64,000 nucleotides of DNA. Origin: Cycas panzhihuaensis. Lineage: Eukaryota; Cycadophyta. The notes under the pieces are model-generated. The model was not told the DNA's origin. It ran no database searches and saw only the letters and a list, made by a program, of their open reading frames with translations. Positions 24,259 to 36,499 of the stretch are shown piece by piece. The stretch lies in the NCBI GenBank assembly GCA_023213395.1, contig CM041465.1:34169741-34233740 (forward strand). The letters are read 5' to 3'. Every line of letters starts with the position of its first letter. The first letter of the stretch is position 1. A program made the position numbers and the translations under genes.

Positions 24259-24587
24259 TGCAAAGATCTAACTTCAACAATCATAGATTAGAATTGTATT
24301 TTATAATTTGATTGTATGAATTCCTATTTATTAGAGATGATTTTAATTAGTTTATATTTATTTATGTTATTAGAGTATAACATCCCATTGTAAGATGGAA
24401 GTTTATTCCATACTTTGTTAGGTGTAAGGATGCACCACATTTTTGTTGTTAGTTTTGTAAGATTTTGTCTAAGGTATGAACCTTTATAACTATGTATGAA
24501 TATACAGTAACATTTATAATTATGTAAATTCCTTTAATATTCCTCCCATTAATAGAAGGGAAGCCAAATTACTCAAATAAGATAGTA
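24259..24587 (+). repeat. Candidate 3' LTR of GY1
   Basis: It starts TGCAAAGATC directly after the purine tract AATAAGGGGAGGGGGA (24,243-24,258) and ends near 24,587. Oddly, it is followed at 24,588 by TGGTATCGAAGAG, which resembles an initiator-Met primer site; that would fit a 5' LTR or a tandem LTR-internal-LTR structure. No partner LTR is in the window, so the right edge is a guess. Confidence 0.4.
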
Positions 24588-24600
24588 TGGTATCGAAGAG

Positions 24601-27600
24601 GATATGATCTAAATGAGGGAGGAATAAAGGGTAGTTATGATAAAACTTTGATTGTAAGTGAGTTTTTACAAAGTCATAGTTTTAAATAAGCTTTAGAGAA
24701 GATGCTTTTCACTATAGGCTAGTTTGTAGGTTGGTTCTTTATTGCAATAGGAGTTTTGGGTGAAGTTTACGATAGTTGGAATTAATAGGGAAGAAGTTTA
24801 TGAATGAAAGCATCTGTGAGCAAAGCATATGGTGAAGTTTTGGGAGTTAGCACTCCGTAGGAAGTTGTCTCACTAGAGGAAACTGTCGAGATGGTTGAAA
24901 TCCACAAAATGCATATTCATGAGAGAGTAAGATGTGAAGAGAACAATAGTCGTTGGATCATTGGATGCTTGGTAGCATTAGATAAACTTTATGATAGAGT
25001 GTTTTGCTTATTCTAAGGAATAAGAGAATGTTGGTAATTAACATAAGTTACAAGGTGAACTTTTGCGGTGATGTATTAGCCATTCAAATGTATAACACCT
25101 TAGGAAAAGAGACAGAGGAGAGGTCAATTAGAGTTACAATTACAGTTAGAGTGGAAAATTAGAGAGAGATGGAGAAGTTGTGAGAGTTGTTGAGAGAGAA
25201 ACATTGAGATAGAGTATGTTATGCACAAAGACTATTTATGTAGGAAATTGTATCTTAGGATATTGCAGAAGTTTCGTAATATATAGTAAAGACAGGAAGA
25301 GATTGACATTTAGTTTTCTTTGTATTGAGCATCTTGAAAGATGGATTCCAAAAGGATAATATAAGACATATTCATTCCTTATTAACCACCATCATTCCAT
25401 ACAAAGGCTTGACTTGGTAGGCATCATGATTGTATTTTTAAACTACTACTTTAGTCTCATTGGACTATTTTATTATGATAAATTGAATGTTTAAAAGGAA
25501 ATTGGGTTGGGTGATTCCCGTTTCCTTTGAGAGTTGAGTGAGCCCCCTCTATATTTATATGAAAGAAAATTGGGCTAATTTTTTTTTCTACTCTATGTTT
25601 GGGATAAGAAATTGGGTTGAGGGGTTTCCCATTCCTCTCCTTATTTGCATGGTATAGAACATGTAAGAGATTACTGCAAGATAGTCTAAAAATACTAATT
25701 CAATGGGAAACTATATGTGGTATGATGTTGTTAAACGAGATCGACACATGGATGTTGTGTGAATAATATTTTATCATAGAAGCAATGAGATCTTATTGGG
25801 AATTTAGTGTAACTCTATATTGAGAGAATTTACCAGTACTCTATTATTCACATCATGTATTCCAACTTGAGGACAATTTTCTTTGCAGGGCTTCGAATGG
25901 TTGAGCAATGAATCTGTTTGAGCAATCTAATTTTACTTTAGAATCTTGTGCATGGAAGTCTATATGCATTGATGTGTGTAAAAATATATTGGTTCCTGAG
26001 AATGCTATTTCCTGATATGATTATTTAGTTGAAAATTTGTTTAAATAATTATTTAAGAACAAACTTATAGCCCACTTAGATTGGTAGTATTTATTGGGCA
26101 TTTACATTGTATTGTTTTAACTCTAAATAGATTAAACTTCATATAGCCTAATGTTTAGGATAGTTGGTGCATGTTTTTGTTAAGGAACTTGTAATAGTTC
26201 TAACCATCACTAATGAAGAGGGGTCAAAGATTTTGGATCCATCGAGGTTGGGCCATGACAGGAAAAACAAAAAGGCCTATAAATGCTACTTTTTATTTAC
26301 TTCTTTGCATGTTAGTATTTTTAATGTTACGAGTCCACAACAAAACATGATTTGCAATACATGCATTTTTCTAAATTAAAATGGATGCTTTAATGTCTCC
26401 TCTCCCAAACTAATCATAATTTTCCGACCTAGTTTTAGGGAGATAGTTTCTAAGGTGGTGGCAATTTGCTTCTTTTGGACTAGAAGGATGACCTATTATA
26501 TTTTGGCCCACCTATCTAAGGCAATGGTGTAAAAAGCATATTTTAGCATACCTTAATGTAAGGTTAAACATAATTCAATATTTTTGATATATATACCATT
26601 GGCTAAGAAATTGGAAGTAATAAATTATTGAATGAAATTTATTATATGGTAGAATTCCTCAATCAAAAGTGAATATGCATTTGCAACATTTACGTGCTTA
26701 ACTTCATCAAAGAAATGAGCTAAATTTCTATATAGAGTATATCATATTCATTCTCAAAGAGAAGTGATTTGATCATTGCAATAAAGTTTGTGTTATGTTA
26801 TTATGATGGTCCATATTTTTTGAACTAGATTGGAGAATAACTTTACTCGTGGGTCAAACAAAGTTCAAGCTCACCCTTCTTATTATAATTCATTGGCAAA
26901 AATGTAATTACCTATGCTTTTTAATATGATGGTGTAAATTATTATGCAACAAATTATTTGATAAATGACTTGAATTTCTTAAGCCAAAGTTTCCTTTTTA
27001 TCTAATTGCTACTTGTGACATTCTATTATTACTTTTACTACATTACATTTTGATCATTGATACTTATAAGAATGATAAGTATGATGCTTATTATTTTTTT
27101 CTATACATTCATTAAAGTTACTATGATGTTTGTGTTGTGGCTTTGACAATCATTTACTTTTGATGCCGAAAGATTTGCAACTTTATGCCCAAAGTCGAAA
27201 ACCACTTGCAAATGATCGATGCTCGTGTTTATTAGTGAAGACGTTGGAGAAGATATACACCTCCTTAAATAACTTACTAATGATTGTACAACATTTCATA
27301 CTTGTTTCTAGAAATTTAGTTGTTTGCATATTTTCTAAGTCAAAGCTTTCCGTATGTTGGCATTTCTAATATGGCAAGTAAGAATTGCCACCTACCCTGC
27401 CAAAATTGAAGCCTACATTCTCCTTTAAAAGAGCAACACTTATATTAGGAAACAAATTAGTAACACTTACCCTAAGCTTTCCACTTCACTCACTCATGAA
27501 TATTTAATTGTGATTTGCCTTTAACGTGGACCTAATTGATTCTCGTGGCTATTTGATTTTTTATTGACCCTTAATGCTTCCATGACCACCAAGCAATGTA

Positions 27601-28600
27601 TTCACTCGTTGATTCAATTCAATGACCAACAGCTTGAACCATTAAGAACTGGTCCGAACGGAGAATTTAAAACTCTAATGTCTCTTTTAATTAGGGTCCC
27701 AAGCTTGATGCTTGGACACGGGAATGGCACACTAGTAAGCTGAATCAAAGAGAAGTTTTACTCAACATCATGTGATTGATTGTTATTGAGAATGAAATCA
27801 AAATTATGTGTGCAATTATCCATCTTCTGTGAGTCGAGGAAATGGTTATGGCGAACTCCCTTCAAACGAAACTTGAATTGTACACAAATTGAGTTCATGG
27901 TTATAGGTAGAGTGCAAGTTGACCAGCTGAAATTGGAGGTAGCAATTCGTAGCTCTTTAATCTTAAATCCGCCCTGAAAAATGTTTTCGAACGTACCTTA
28001 ATACGCCATTTCATTTTATTTTCTCCACTCAATATAACATGGTAGTGGGATTTCGTCCTAACTGCCATACACGAACAGAAGACAAATATGTTTGGCCCGC
28101 ATGAATCTGTAACTACAGTTTTTAATTATGTATATAAAAAAAATGGAGGGGAATAATTTAGAAGTCACTCGGTCATATGAAAACACGAGCTGTATAACTA
28201 GTTACCCCATAACCTTCAAACTAAAATCTAATGACCTATAAGGAAGCTGGGGCTCTCCCGAAAGACAGCTACGGGACTACTAGCAGACCACCATCATTTC
28301 CTCGACTCACAATTTTGTTTGCAGTAACATCATCCGCTATTCACATCAAAATCCAAACACATTGGTAGAAATTGACGACTCTATTCGAGACAGGCCTCGC
28401 AAATTATTTGTTGATTGGAAAAAGAATCATATCATGACTTTCTCCTCTTTAAGAAAAGACACGACCCAAATTTAATACTTAATAACATCTTCGTATAGTT
28501 TAATTCATCTAGAAATCGAAGTGTGGTAATAGCAAAACTGCAAACAAGCAATCCGTAACCGATTAGTAAATATGTTCTGATCACCCTAACCGATTCATCA
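24601..28600. other. No recognisable gene; old repeat and intergenic sequence
   Basis: Four kilobases, AT-rich to about 27,400 and less so after. The start (24,601-25,050) could be a gypsy leader. A TGTATAACACC motif at about 25,089 might open an old solo LTR but has no partner here. Short open stretches (26,164-26,379, 27,130-27,369, 27,780-27,977) show no protein motif and are probably chance. Confidence 0.5.
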
Positions 28601-28916
28601 TCCACTACCTCAAAATATGGATTCGACGGTCTCTTCCTCTTCGTTTCTGCACAAACATCTAATCCGTGTTAAATCTAAGCAATGCAGCAGCTCAGAGGAG
28701 GAGGAATCGCTACAGGGTAATTGTAGAATAGCGGGGAAAAAGGGTATGATGCATTGCAATATCCTGCACTTGGGTAACAAAACCTTGAAGGCATCCAACC
28801 CAACTGACCTGCTATATTTCATAAAGCTGAGAGCGCTGTAATTAATTAAAGATCATCAGTTACAAAATAAACATGGAAGCTATACATCATTAAAAGCGCA
28901 GGGAAATGGTAATTAA

Positions 28917-30485
28917 TCAGGGAGCAGAAGGACCGAGACCCAAATGAAGATCCAACCCATTGGTATCATCAATGATAGGGGATTGATTCACCTTTAGGTG
29001 GGACTGCCCAGCCAATTCATTAGTGCCACCACCGTGAGGCTGACAAAGCCTCGCTCCAGAGTGAGTTGCACCGAGCGTTTCCAATTCTGAGGCGGCCTGA
29101 GGTTGAATCAAGTTACCCAAATGCCTGGCCTGCGCCCTTGCTTGGAACGGCGACGGCGAATTCATGGAATATGGGCTTTGGCTTGGGCTTGACCCAAAGG
29201 CTCCGTAAGTGGGAGACACAGAAGAGAAGCCAAACTGAGCGCCGCCAGATTGGGGGACATAAAACCATGAAGAACGTCCGGCTTGAAGACTCGATCCAAA
29301 ATATCCCAACCCTGCAGGCGGCTGCTGATACCCTAATACATGCGGGAATGGAGAGGGCGGCGCAGGGAATCGAGGGTTAGAAGCTGGCGGGATCTCACCA
29401 CCGCCTCCAAAAGCGCATATATTGCGTGCAGCGTGCGGATTCAAGAGGGCAGAACCAGGGAGGCGATGCATGCCGAAAATATTAGTATTCCCATGACCCG
29501 GTCTGCCAACTGCGCCACTCGCAGCGGCACCTCTGCTGGCCTGTATCTGCGCCCGCTTGGCCTGTTGTCTTTCCTTCTTGTGTGCATTCTGATGTCCTCC
29601 CAGGGCTTGAGAATTCGCAAACTCCCTGCAGCAATATTGGCATTCGTATTTGCGACTATCCGAAGCTGAATTGCTACCGCTTTCTGCACCCTGTAAGCTC
29701 ATGTCTTTGGAAGCTGATCTCCCTTCCGCCGATTCCATATCTCCTAATTCCCCACGGCCATCCTCCTGAGTTAGGTGAACATTAATTCCCATCTTCGCAT
29801 GGCAGCCTCCGTGCATTTGGGCTTCGCGATCTGCCGATAATGATCCGTCAATCTCGTTTCTATATGACCAGTTCCCATCAGTGGACGCAGAAGCGCTCGT
29901 TACATCGCCAACCTGCGTCGGCATCTGCTTCAACTCGAACCCAAACAATTTCATAGCCTTCGACTCCTTTCTGTTAACATCCTCCGATGCACAGAGATCT
30001 TCGGTCAGACCCTCGCTACCCTGGTCCCTGCCGAAATCTCCTTGCTCGAGATCTTCATCTCTGTAAACCCCAGCAGTCGCGCCGCGATGGATTCCAAGAG
30101 TAAATGACGAAGGGGCAACCGTTTCTTCCCGACTCTCATTATTAATCCCAAGATTTTGGTTGTGAAGAGGGGGTCTGGCATGCAGATCGGTGCACTCCTC
30201 CACCACTTCCTCCCCCATGGAACTCTCCGTCTGGCGGTGCCCGGTAAAATTGCATGGATGCTCCGGTTCACGTCTGATGAGCCTTTTCAAGACTTGACCG
30301 GCACCTCCATCGGCCTTTGGCCTGAATAGATAAGACGGTGAACGACTCGAATCCTCACCGGTTGCATCCGAGCCGTCGGGAGGGCGCCATGGATTCTGCT
30401 GGGTTGCTGCAGCTCTGCAATCCTCTTCCTGCTGCCGCTGCAGTTCCAGATTCGATTCTGGGTGCCGGGGACGCTTAGATGGCAT
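28917..30485 (-). CDS. C2H2 zinc-finger transcription factor, GIS/ZFP5/ZFP8-like, EAR-type C-terminus
   Basis: The only intact host gene found: one uninterrupted frame of 522 codons ending in TGA. An earlier in-frame ATG at 30,626 would add 47 residues; I prefer 30,485 because MPSKRPRH starts typical hydrophilic sequence, but both start contexts are weak. Numbering from 30,485: LFGFEL at 180-185, a conserved box of this group; a single plant Q-type finger with C282, C285, H298 and H302 and QALGGH at 293-298; a basic stretch ([11 protein letters not shown]) directly after; a Gly/Pro/Ser/Tyr-rich region; and LDLHLGL at 511-517, an EAR-like repressor motif. The finger followed by NAHKKERQ matches the GIS/ZFP5/ZFP6/ZFP8 group, which in Arabidopsis acts in trichome and hormone responses; these genes are usually intronless, as here. 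At 522 residues it is about twice the usual length of that group, mainly through a long acidic N-terminal part. It is predicted to be a nuclear DNA-binding repressor. Confidence 0.9.
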   Translation of the reverse strand: MPSKRPRHPESNLELQRQQEEDCRAAATQQNPWRPPDGSDATGEDSSRSPSYLFRPKADGGAGQVLKRLIRREPEHPCNFTGHRQTESSMGEEVVEECTDLHARPPLHNQNLGINNESREETVAPSSFTLGIHRGATAGVYRDEDLEQGDFGRDQGSEGLTEDLCASEDVNRKESKAMKLFGFELKQMPTQVGDVTSASASTDGNWSYRNEIDGSLSADREAQMHGGCHAKMGINVHLTQEDGRGELGDMESAEGRSASKDMSLQGAESGSNSASDSRKYECQYCCREFANSQALGGHQNAHKKERQQAKRAQIQASRGAAASGAVGRPGHGNTNIFGMHRLPGSALLNPHAARNICAFGGGGEIPPASNPRFPAPPSPFPHVLGYQQPPAGLGYFGSSLQAGRSSWFYVPQSGGAQFGFSSVSPTYGAFGSSPSQSPYSMNSPSPFQARAQARHLGNLIQPQAASELETLGATHSGARLCQPHGGGTNELAGQSHLKVNQSPIIDDTNGLDLHLGLGPSAP

Positions 30486-31990
30486 GGGGCCGAGCACCAG
30501 AAGACGACCTAATAATCCATCAATACGCGATGATTTTCTCCCGCTAATTCCTCGTTCTGACAGGGTAATCTTGGCAAGTTCCGGCACGAATCTATTGGCG
30601 TTGGATGGTAGCGGTACAGCACACATGAACCGGCTTCTCGCCGCCCTGGTTGGCCACTTAAAATCAATCAATCGCCCACTCAGGCGATGGAATCAGTGTT
30701 AACGCTGAGAAGGGAAAGTTTGGGATTGGAGGCACCTTAACATTCGTCCTCTCATCTTCACGTGATCTACCAACAAATGACCAACCACCGCTTCACCTCT
30801 TCACCTCACGACAGCGCTGAGCCCCTCCACGCGGGGAACAAGTGGATCGCAGCCGACTCCCCCGCCCTGCGGAAAGAGGGAGCGCTGCCAAAAGAAAAAG
30901 GAACGGGGCAAACGCACCTCCACCTCCGTCCCTGTCTCGCCCCTCGATGCCCAACTGATGTTCACTCAACCCAACGCTAATTCTTTTGCACCACCAATGA
31001 AAAGGCGCCGAATAATGGTCGACCTTGGTCCCTGGCGGAGCGCACTATAACCAACCCATGGGACCAACGCGGACATCCCAAGACGCAATCTCTTCTGGGG
31101 AAGCGCACCCATATTCCATCCATCCATCCATCCACTCATTCATTCATTCATACGCGGTTCGGGTGGCCTTGAGAATCGTCACCCGGGACCCACATGGCAT
31201 TGGCCCTCCCCCAACTACTCCGCTTCCGTATGGGAACGCATATCGAGGTAGAATGCGGGTGGGGTCCCTGCCTGCGCCCTCCTCTCCAGACACACCGATG
31301 GCGCTACCCAATACAACCTGACACCCACGACGCCTGCTGCCCGTTCCTCATTGCCCACCCCCGCATCCTCATCCTTGGCCTTCACTTCTTCTCATTAACA
31401 TCGCCGCTACTTCTAACCTCTACCTACGCTACCATCGCTCCTCCACACAAACCAAAACATGAGCGCTTACAACACGCAAGTCTAGCACCCATTCCGGGAC
31501 ACTTGTCGGCCATGAAAACGACCCCCTCCCCTCTTTCGCGCCACGTGTTCCATATATTCGGTTGCCGAGAATCCAGTTGCAATCCGGGTTCTAGTTCTAG
31601 TTCCGGTTATAATCGCCGCCTCTCATTTACGCTTCAACGTTCCAATGGCATGCCACCCTTAACTAGCCGTTAATCCAACCCTAAGCCCTCCCAAGCAGGG
31701 CCTTCAGCTGCCTTCTTTCATAAAGTATTGTATTGTGGAGCCGAACCTGTGCGCCCCACCACGTGTAACTTTGTCAAATCTGAACGATCTTGTGTCAGAT
31801 ACGAACTCATCACCGAAATGACGCTCACATCATCTCCAAGTCCTTTCCATGAATTTATTTTATTTTCCATCTGGTGCCTCGAGCAGGCTTTCGTTTGGTT
31901 TGTTAAGGAGAGATCAATAATTCGTTGGCATTCGCCTTCCAGTTTCTTCCCATGTGCACATGCTGACTATTTCTTCCTGAACCCAACACG
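30486..31990 (-). promoter_or_regulatory. Upstream region of the C2H2 gene with three G-boxes
   Basis: GC-rich, CpG-containing sequence unlike the AT-rich surroundings, which suggests an unmethylated promoter island. CACGTG G-boxes, targets of bZIP and bHLH factors in plants, occur at 30,759-30,764, 31,542-31,547 and 31,760-31,765. I see no canonical TATA box at a convincing distance. Open frames on the other strand (for example 31,194-31,673) lack protein-like motifs and are attributed to base composition. The transcription start is not determinable. Confidence 0.5.
31116..31151. repeat. CCAT/CATT microsatellite upstream of the C2H2 gene
   Basis: Four CCAT-type units followed by four CATT-type units, 0.5-0.7 kb upstream of the start codon. 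Confidence 0.9.
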
Positions 31991-34900
31991 TTGACGTTTG
32001 TCCTGCATTATGTGCGGAACCAGGGGATGATCTGATTTGTTGAACACGAAAAGATGATGTATGCAGCCTTCTATATCCATATTTCAACAGGTCGGGACGC
32101 CAGGCTTATGACACAAGTCGTTTAAAATGTAGGCTCTCTCGAGACGTAACATCTTTAGGTTATTAATCAAATGCAAGTACATTCCAATTAAGTGTAAAAA
32201 GCAATGAAAAGAATATGACCCGAGGGATTCAAAATGTCAATCGTTATCAAACGCACGGAAAAGACATCGAATACTCGTCAAGTAGGTTACCAAAAATTCA
32301 TTGCCTAGGGATCCAGGATCTCAACAAATCTTACTAGTTTACATGAGCCAACGATAATAATATAACTTAAAACAAAGGAAACTCTATTTAAGAAGACAAG
32401 AATCCCCTACCGTATGTTTTGAATATGTCATTATTTTGGCTTTACTATATATCCACAATACTTTAAGGTTCCAAGTTGAGTTGTCATTGTTAAATATAAA
32501 GTGTCTTAGCATTTTGTCAAATCAAATCATAATTAATGTTTTCCAAGGCCGTGATCATGAACCCACAAGCGAAATTTTCGCTCTCTTAAAACTTTACATT
32601 AAAAACTCCTTAGAAAGAAAGCCAATTATAAAATGCACACTTATTTGGAAGTAGTTGTCAATGAAGGATGCATACAATCAAAGTTGTCATGTCTTAAACT
32701 TATGATAAATAAGTGAAATAGAAAGGACATAAGTGGACAATACCCATATCACATTCTTGAGATACAAGGGCCCAATGCAAAGGAAATGTAATATCTTAAG
32801 TAATACACACACACATACAAAAATGTATATAAATACTCATTCATATATATATATATATATATATATATCTTATGCATTTTATGTATCTTATAAATGTTAT
32901 ATAAATAGATGCAAACATTAAACGAATAACCTCAAGCAATATAAATAAACAAAATTCAATTGTCTATTTCAATATCACCCATATGATGAATAAGTGTAAT
33001 TATTTTAGGAGATTTCAACCAAATATCTATGTTATTGCCTATAATTTATGACATGTAAAATAAAATAATAATAAACAAAATAGTTTTAACCTGTTCATAA
33101 AATCATAGTTATTACTCATTGAAGTATGCTTTGTTCTAATAAAATTGTATTTTATTTGTCTTAATTATATATATTACAATAATAAAAATCAATACTAGCC
33201 CAATCTTTAATGTAAAAGAAGTACCATCTTTTATTTAAAGGGGTATAATAATAAGAAATTGAGCCGACACTGATAATAAATGCTACTCATTAAATTAAGT
33301 ATTTATTAAATTATTTTACACCTATAATGATGATGATTTTTATGTGGACCCAAAAATATATATGGCTATATATATACTTAAACACTGATAATATATTATA
33401 CTATCTAACACTTGTAAAAACATCATATATTATCATAACCCATAAATAAAATTATATATAAAGGTAATAGAAATAAAGGTACAATTCTGTCAATATGACG
33501 TGCTATAGTTTGGTTATAAGTGTGATGAAGTGATTAAATTTGTATAAGAAACCTAATATACTGCTTTCTAACTTCGAATAACCAATGTATCACTTTCAAT
33601 TATTAACACACTATTAACCATTTATCATTTCTCAACCTTAATAAAAGGAGATTACCATGAATCCCTTGATTTAAGAAAAGAAGCAAAAGGGATAAACTAT
33701 GACAAGGTTAAATTAAATTTTTGCTTTCTCGCACATGACTATCTTTATACATAAACATATACACATATATTTTTATGCTTGCTTAAGACTGCAAATATTA
33801 CGGTCTTTTTTAATGTGATCATAAATTTTATTGTGTAAACTTATATAATAGATATGGATAATTGTGGTTGTATTTATTACATAATAACTTCTATGCATAT
33901 TAATTTATCTTTGCAATAATAAATAATTAAAACTAATAGTCTTTTCATGTGAATATTATATGATAATTAAAATTTCAAGCTAGATTGCATATTATATGGA
34001 TAAAAAAGGTTCACAATGTATATTATGTTCTTTATTAAATAAACAAATAAAATGATCATAATGTATTATAAAATGGTAGTTTAAAGAAAGTACTATATTG
34101 AGAAAACTTTGTATAAAATAATAATCTATATGTACCAAAATAAAATTTATTAAAAAATATAAGATCATGAAGTCATTTTAGATTGGATCTTACTGCTCCT
34201 TTATAATATTTTACCTTCAAGTTTATCATGAATGTTTTCTATACATAATTGGTTCATGAGGTAAAAACATTTTAGTCTCAATCTCTAGTTTACAAAATAA
34301 CAAAATTTGTTTCCTTTATACTTTATACTTAATTATCAACATTAAATTATCACATGATATAAAAGAATCTAAAGGATACTACCGCACAAGAAACAACAAG
34401 AATACAATTTGCTAATGGTATAAAAAAGTATACTGATCTATAAGATTTATTGATTTTTATAAGTATTATTCATTTACAGTAAAACATCACATTCAACATA
34501 GTTGTTATAATAATAAGCATACGTTTTATTTTCACGGTGTATTCTTTAAGTTTATGTTAAACACTTTAGAATAATATGGTGAATGACCATGTAGGAGGAT
34601 TAAACTGGGTTTATTTTTTCAAAATACAAGTGCATTAAAGAATAAACTAATGCATAAATTAATAAATAATTCATAAAAGATACTAAATTTTAAAAATGAA
34701 TGTAATAACTACACATACTTATGTTATAAAACTTACTACTTCTAAGGCTTTTTAAAACTTGTATGGTTATTCTTTTAGGGATAGAATTTCCTAATGATGT
34801 ATGCTTATGATAATGCTATATTTTATATTGGACAAAAAAGATATTCATATCATTTAACATGGACAAAATTTTATGAGATTGATTCCAGTGAATTTTGGGT

Positions 34901-36300
34901 ATAATTGTATTATATAAAATTTATTTGTTATTATTCTAAAATTATTTTTTCATATTATTCTGAATTGAATTGAGGATCAAATAAGAATTCATTGGACTTT
35001 ATTATGATGCTACACTTTAAACATTTATATCAATAAGAATTAAATATTATATATGGCATTTTATATGAAAACTAAGGAACTCTATAAGGTTTAATTATAT
35101 TTATTAACAAACAAAAGTAGAAAAGAGGAGTTCAAAATCAAGAAAATAAAATTTCCCTATTTTTAATATCCATGCTAAATTTACAATAACATAAGCACTT
35201 AGATGTATAATTATTGATTTAGTTTCTCTAGATTCATTATATATAATAAGTGGCTATATCTAGTATAAACAAAGACTAAAGTTAAATCGATAGAGCATAT
35301 ATAAATCATATATATTTTGTTGTTTCTACTTTTAGATGTTAGTGGAATCTATTTATGTCTTTATTGGCATGACTTTGTATTTGTAATATAAAATAACCAA
35401 CATAATAAATTTTGAGGTATCCTAATAGATAAAAAGATGAAATAAGTTTGTACACTCTATATGATAAAATAAATAATAAGACAAGTCTATGAAATACTTT
35501 TATATATTAAATTCATTAGAACTAATGCCATAAAACTTTATCTTTATTGAGTTAATATATTAAGGCTGTTTCTTATGATCATTTATGATATGTCTCTTTC
35601 TTAAAGATAAGTCACTGGGTAAGAAAATCCCTAATGAAACTAACCACCCATGCTTTAATAAGCTTTATATGGGGTAATCATTATATCTTAAGTATATGTT
35701 ATTAATTATGTTACTTTTAGAATTTAAATTTCTTTCCATTATTTATTATTTTATCATTTCATTAGCTTATTCCGTTTAATAAACCTAAAATTTTAAGCAT
35801 CAATAAGCTTATGTAATGGAAATAGTTAAATCATTTTCTTTCTCTTACTATTCATTTACCATATCAAAATTTATTTCTTAGCTAAAAAAATAAAGAATAA
35901 AATATAAAATAAATGTGTAATTATTAATTAGGAAGGTTATGATAATTATGATGTGATACTATAAATAAATAATACTCATAAAAAATGATAGCTATTATAA
36001 GTTAGTATATTTATGTAAAATCACCAACTGCTTACTTTAGTTTTTAACTTTAACATATATAAATATAATTTTATATGTAATTTTCCTATTGCAATCCTTA
36101 ACTCTAACTATCATTTATTAATATAGAATAACCTGTATCGAGGTTTAACATGGACCAAATTATAGGTTAATTAATTATTAATAGAAAAATGGATCATATA
36201 CTTGGTGTTAGTTCAGGATAGTAGGGTCTTAGGCTTATTTAGTTAATAGATGCATTTTTCCATACATAAATTCAAGTTTTTATTAAAAAAAGATGATTAG
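31991..36300. other. AT-rich region without recognisable gene
   Basis: About 4.3 kb that becomes extremely AT-rich after 32,400. A short TA microsatellite lies at 32,843-32,868. Open frames such as 32,436-32,654 show no motif. I found neither LTR ends nor transposon protein blocks here; it may be transposon sequence too old to read. Confidence 0.5.
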
Positions 36301-36499
36301 TTTGATATGAAATATTATATACAAGTATAACAAAACATAGAAGAGATTATCATCCTCTTCATCCCTCAAATTATATATACAAAAAGTAACCACATGGCTA
36401 TATGCAATTACAAATTAATTGCCCTTAATCTAAATAAAACTTATTCAAGCTTCAAATCCATCCCCTCCTTATATAAGATTTGGTAATTCCCATCTATTA

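Larger units (their letters stand above)
11715..24587 (+). mobile_element. GY1: Ty3/gypsy element, 3' half, split by E2
   Basis: Gypsy pol sequence begins abruptly in the RT at about 11,715, stops at 12,393 where E2 starts, and resumes in the RNase H at 22,385. It then runs through integrase to about 24,200, a purine tract (24,245-24,258) and a candidate 3' LTR. The E2 flanks TGCAT (12,389-12,393) and CGCAT (22,385-22,389) are a 5-bp target duplication with one C/T change, which proves the split. No 5' LTR, gag or protease is seen, so that half probably lies left of the window, beyond LINE-A. The order RT, RNase H, integrase is diagnostic of gypsy. Confidence 0.82.

Noticed and set aside
25089-25367. 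Possible solo LTR beginning TGTATAACACC
   Set aside because: No partner copy, no target duplication and no convincing right end in the window.
28610-28841. Overlapping open frames of 70-74 codons on both strands just downstream of the zinc-finger gene
   Set aside because: No recognisable motif on either strand; the position suits the 3' untranslated region of the gene.
30486-30671. Extension of the zinc-finger frame up to 30,671
   Set aside because: The codon at 30,671 is TTG, preceded by TGA; the first ATG is at 30,626. The 30,485 start is preferred, with 30,626 possible.
31194-31673. Open frame of 159 codons on the plus strand upstream of the zinc-finger gene
   Set aside because: No motif, biased composition, and it lies in the GC-rich promoter island; the length is expected by chance there.
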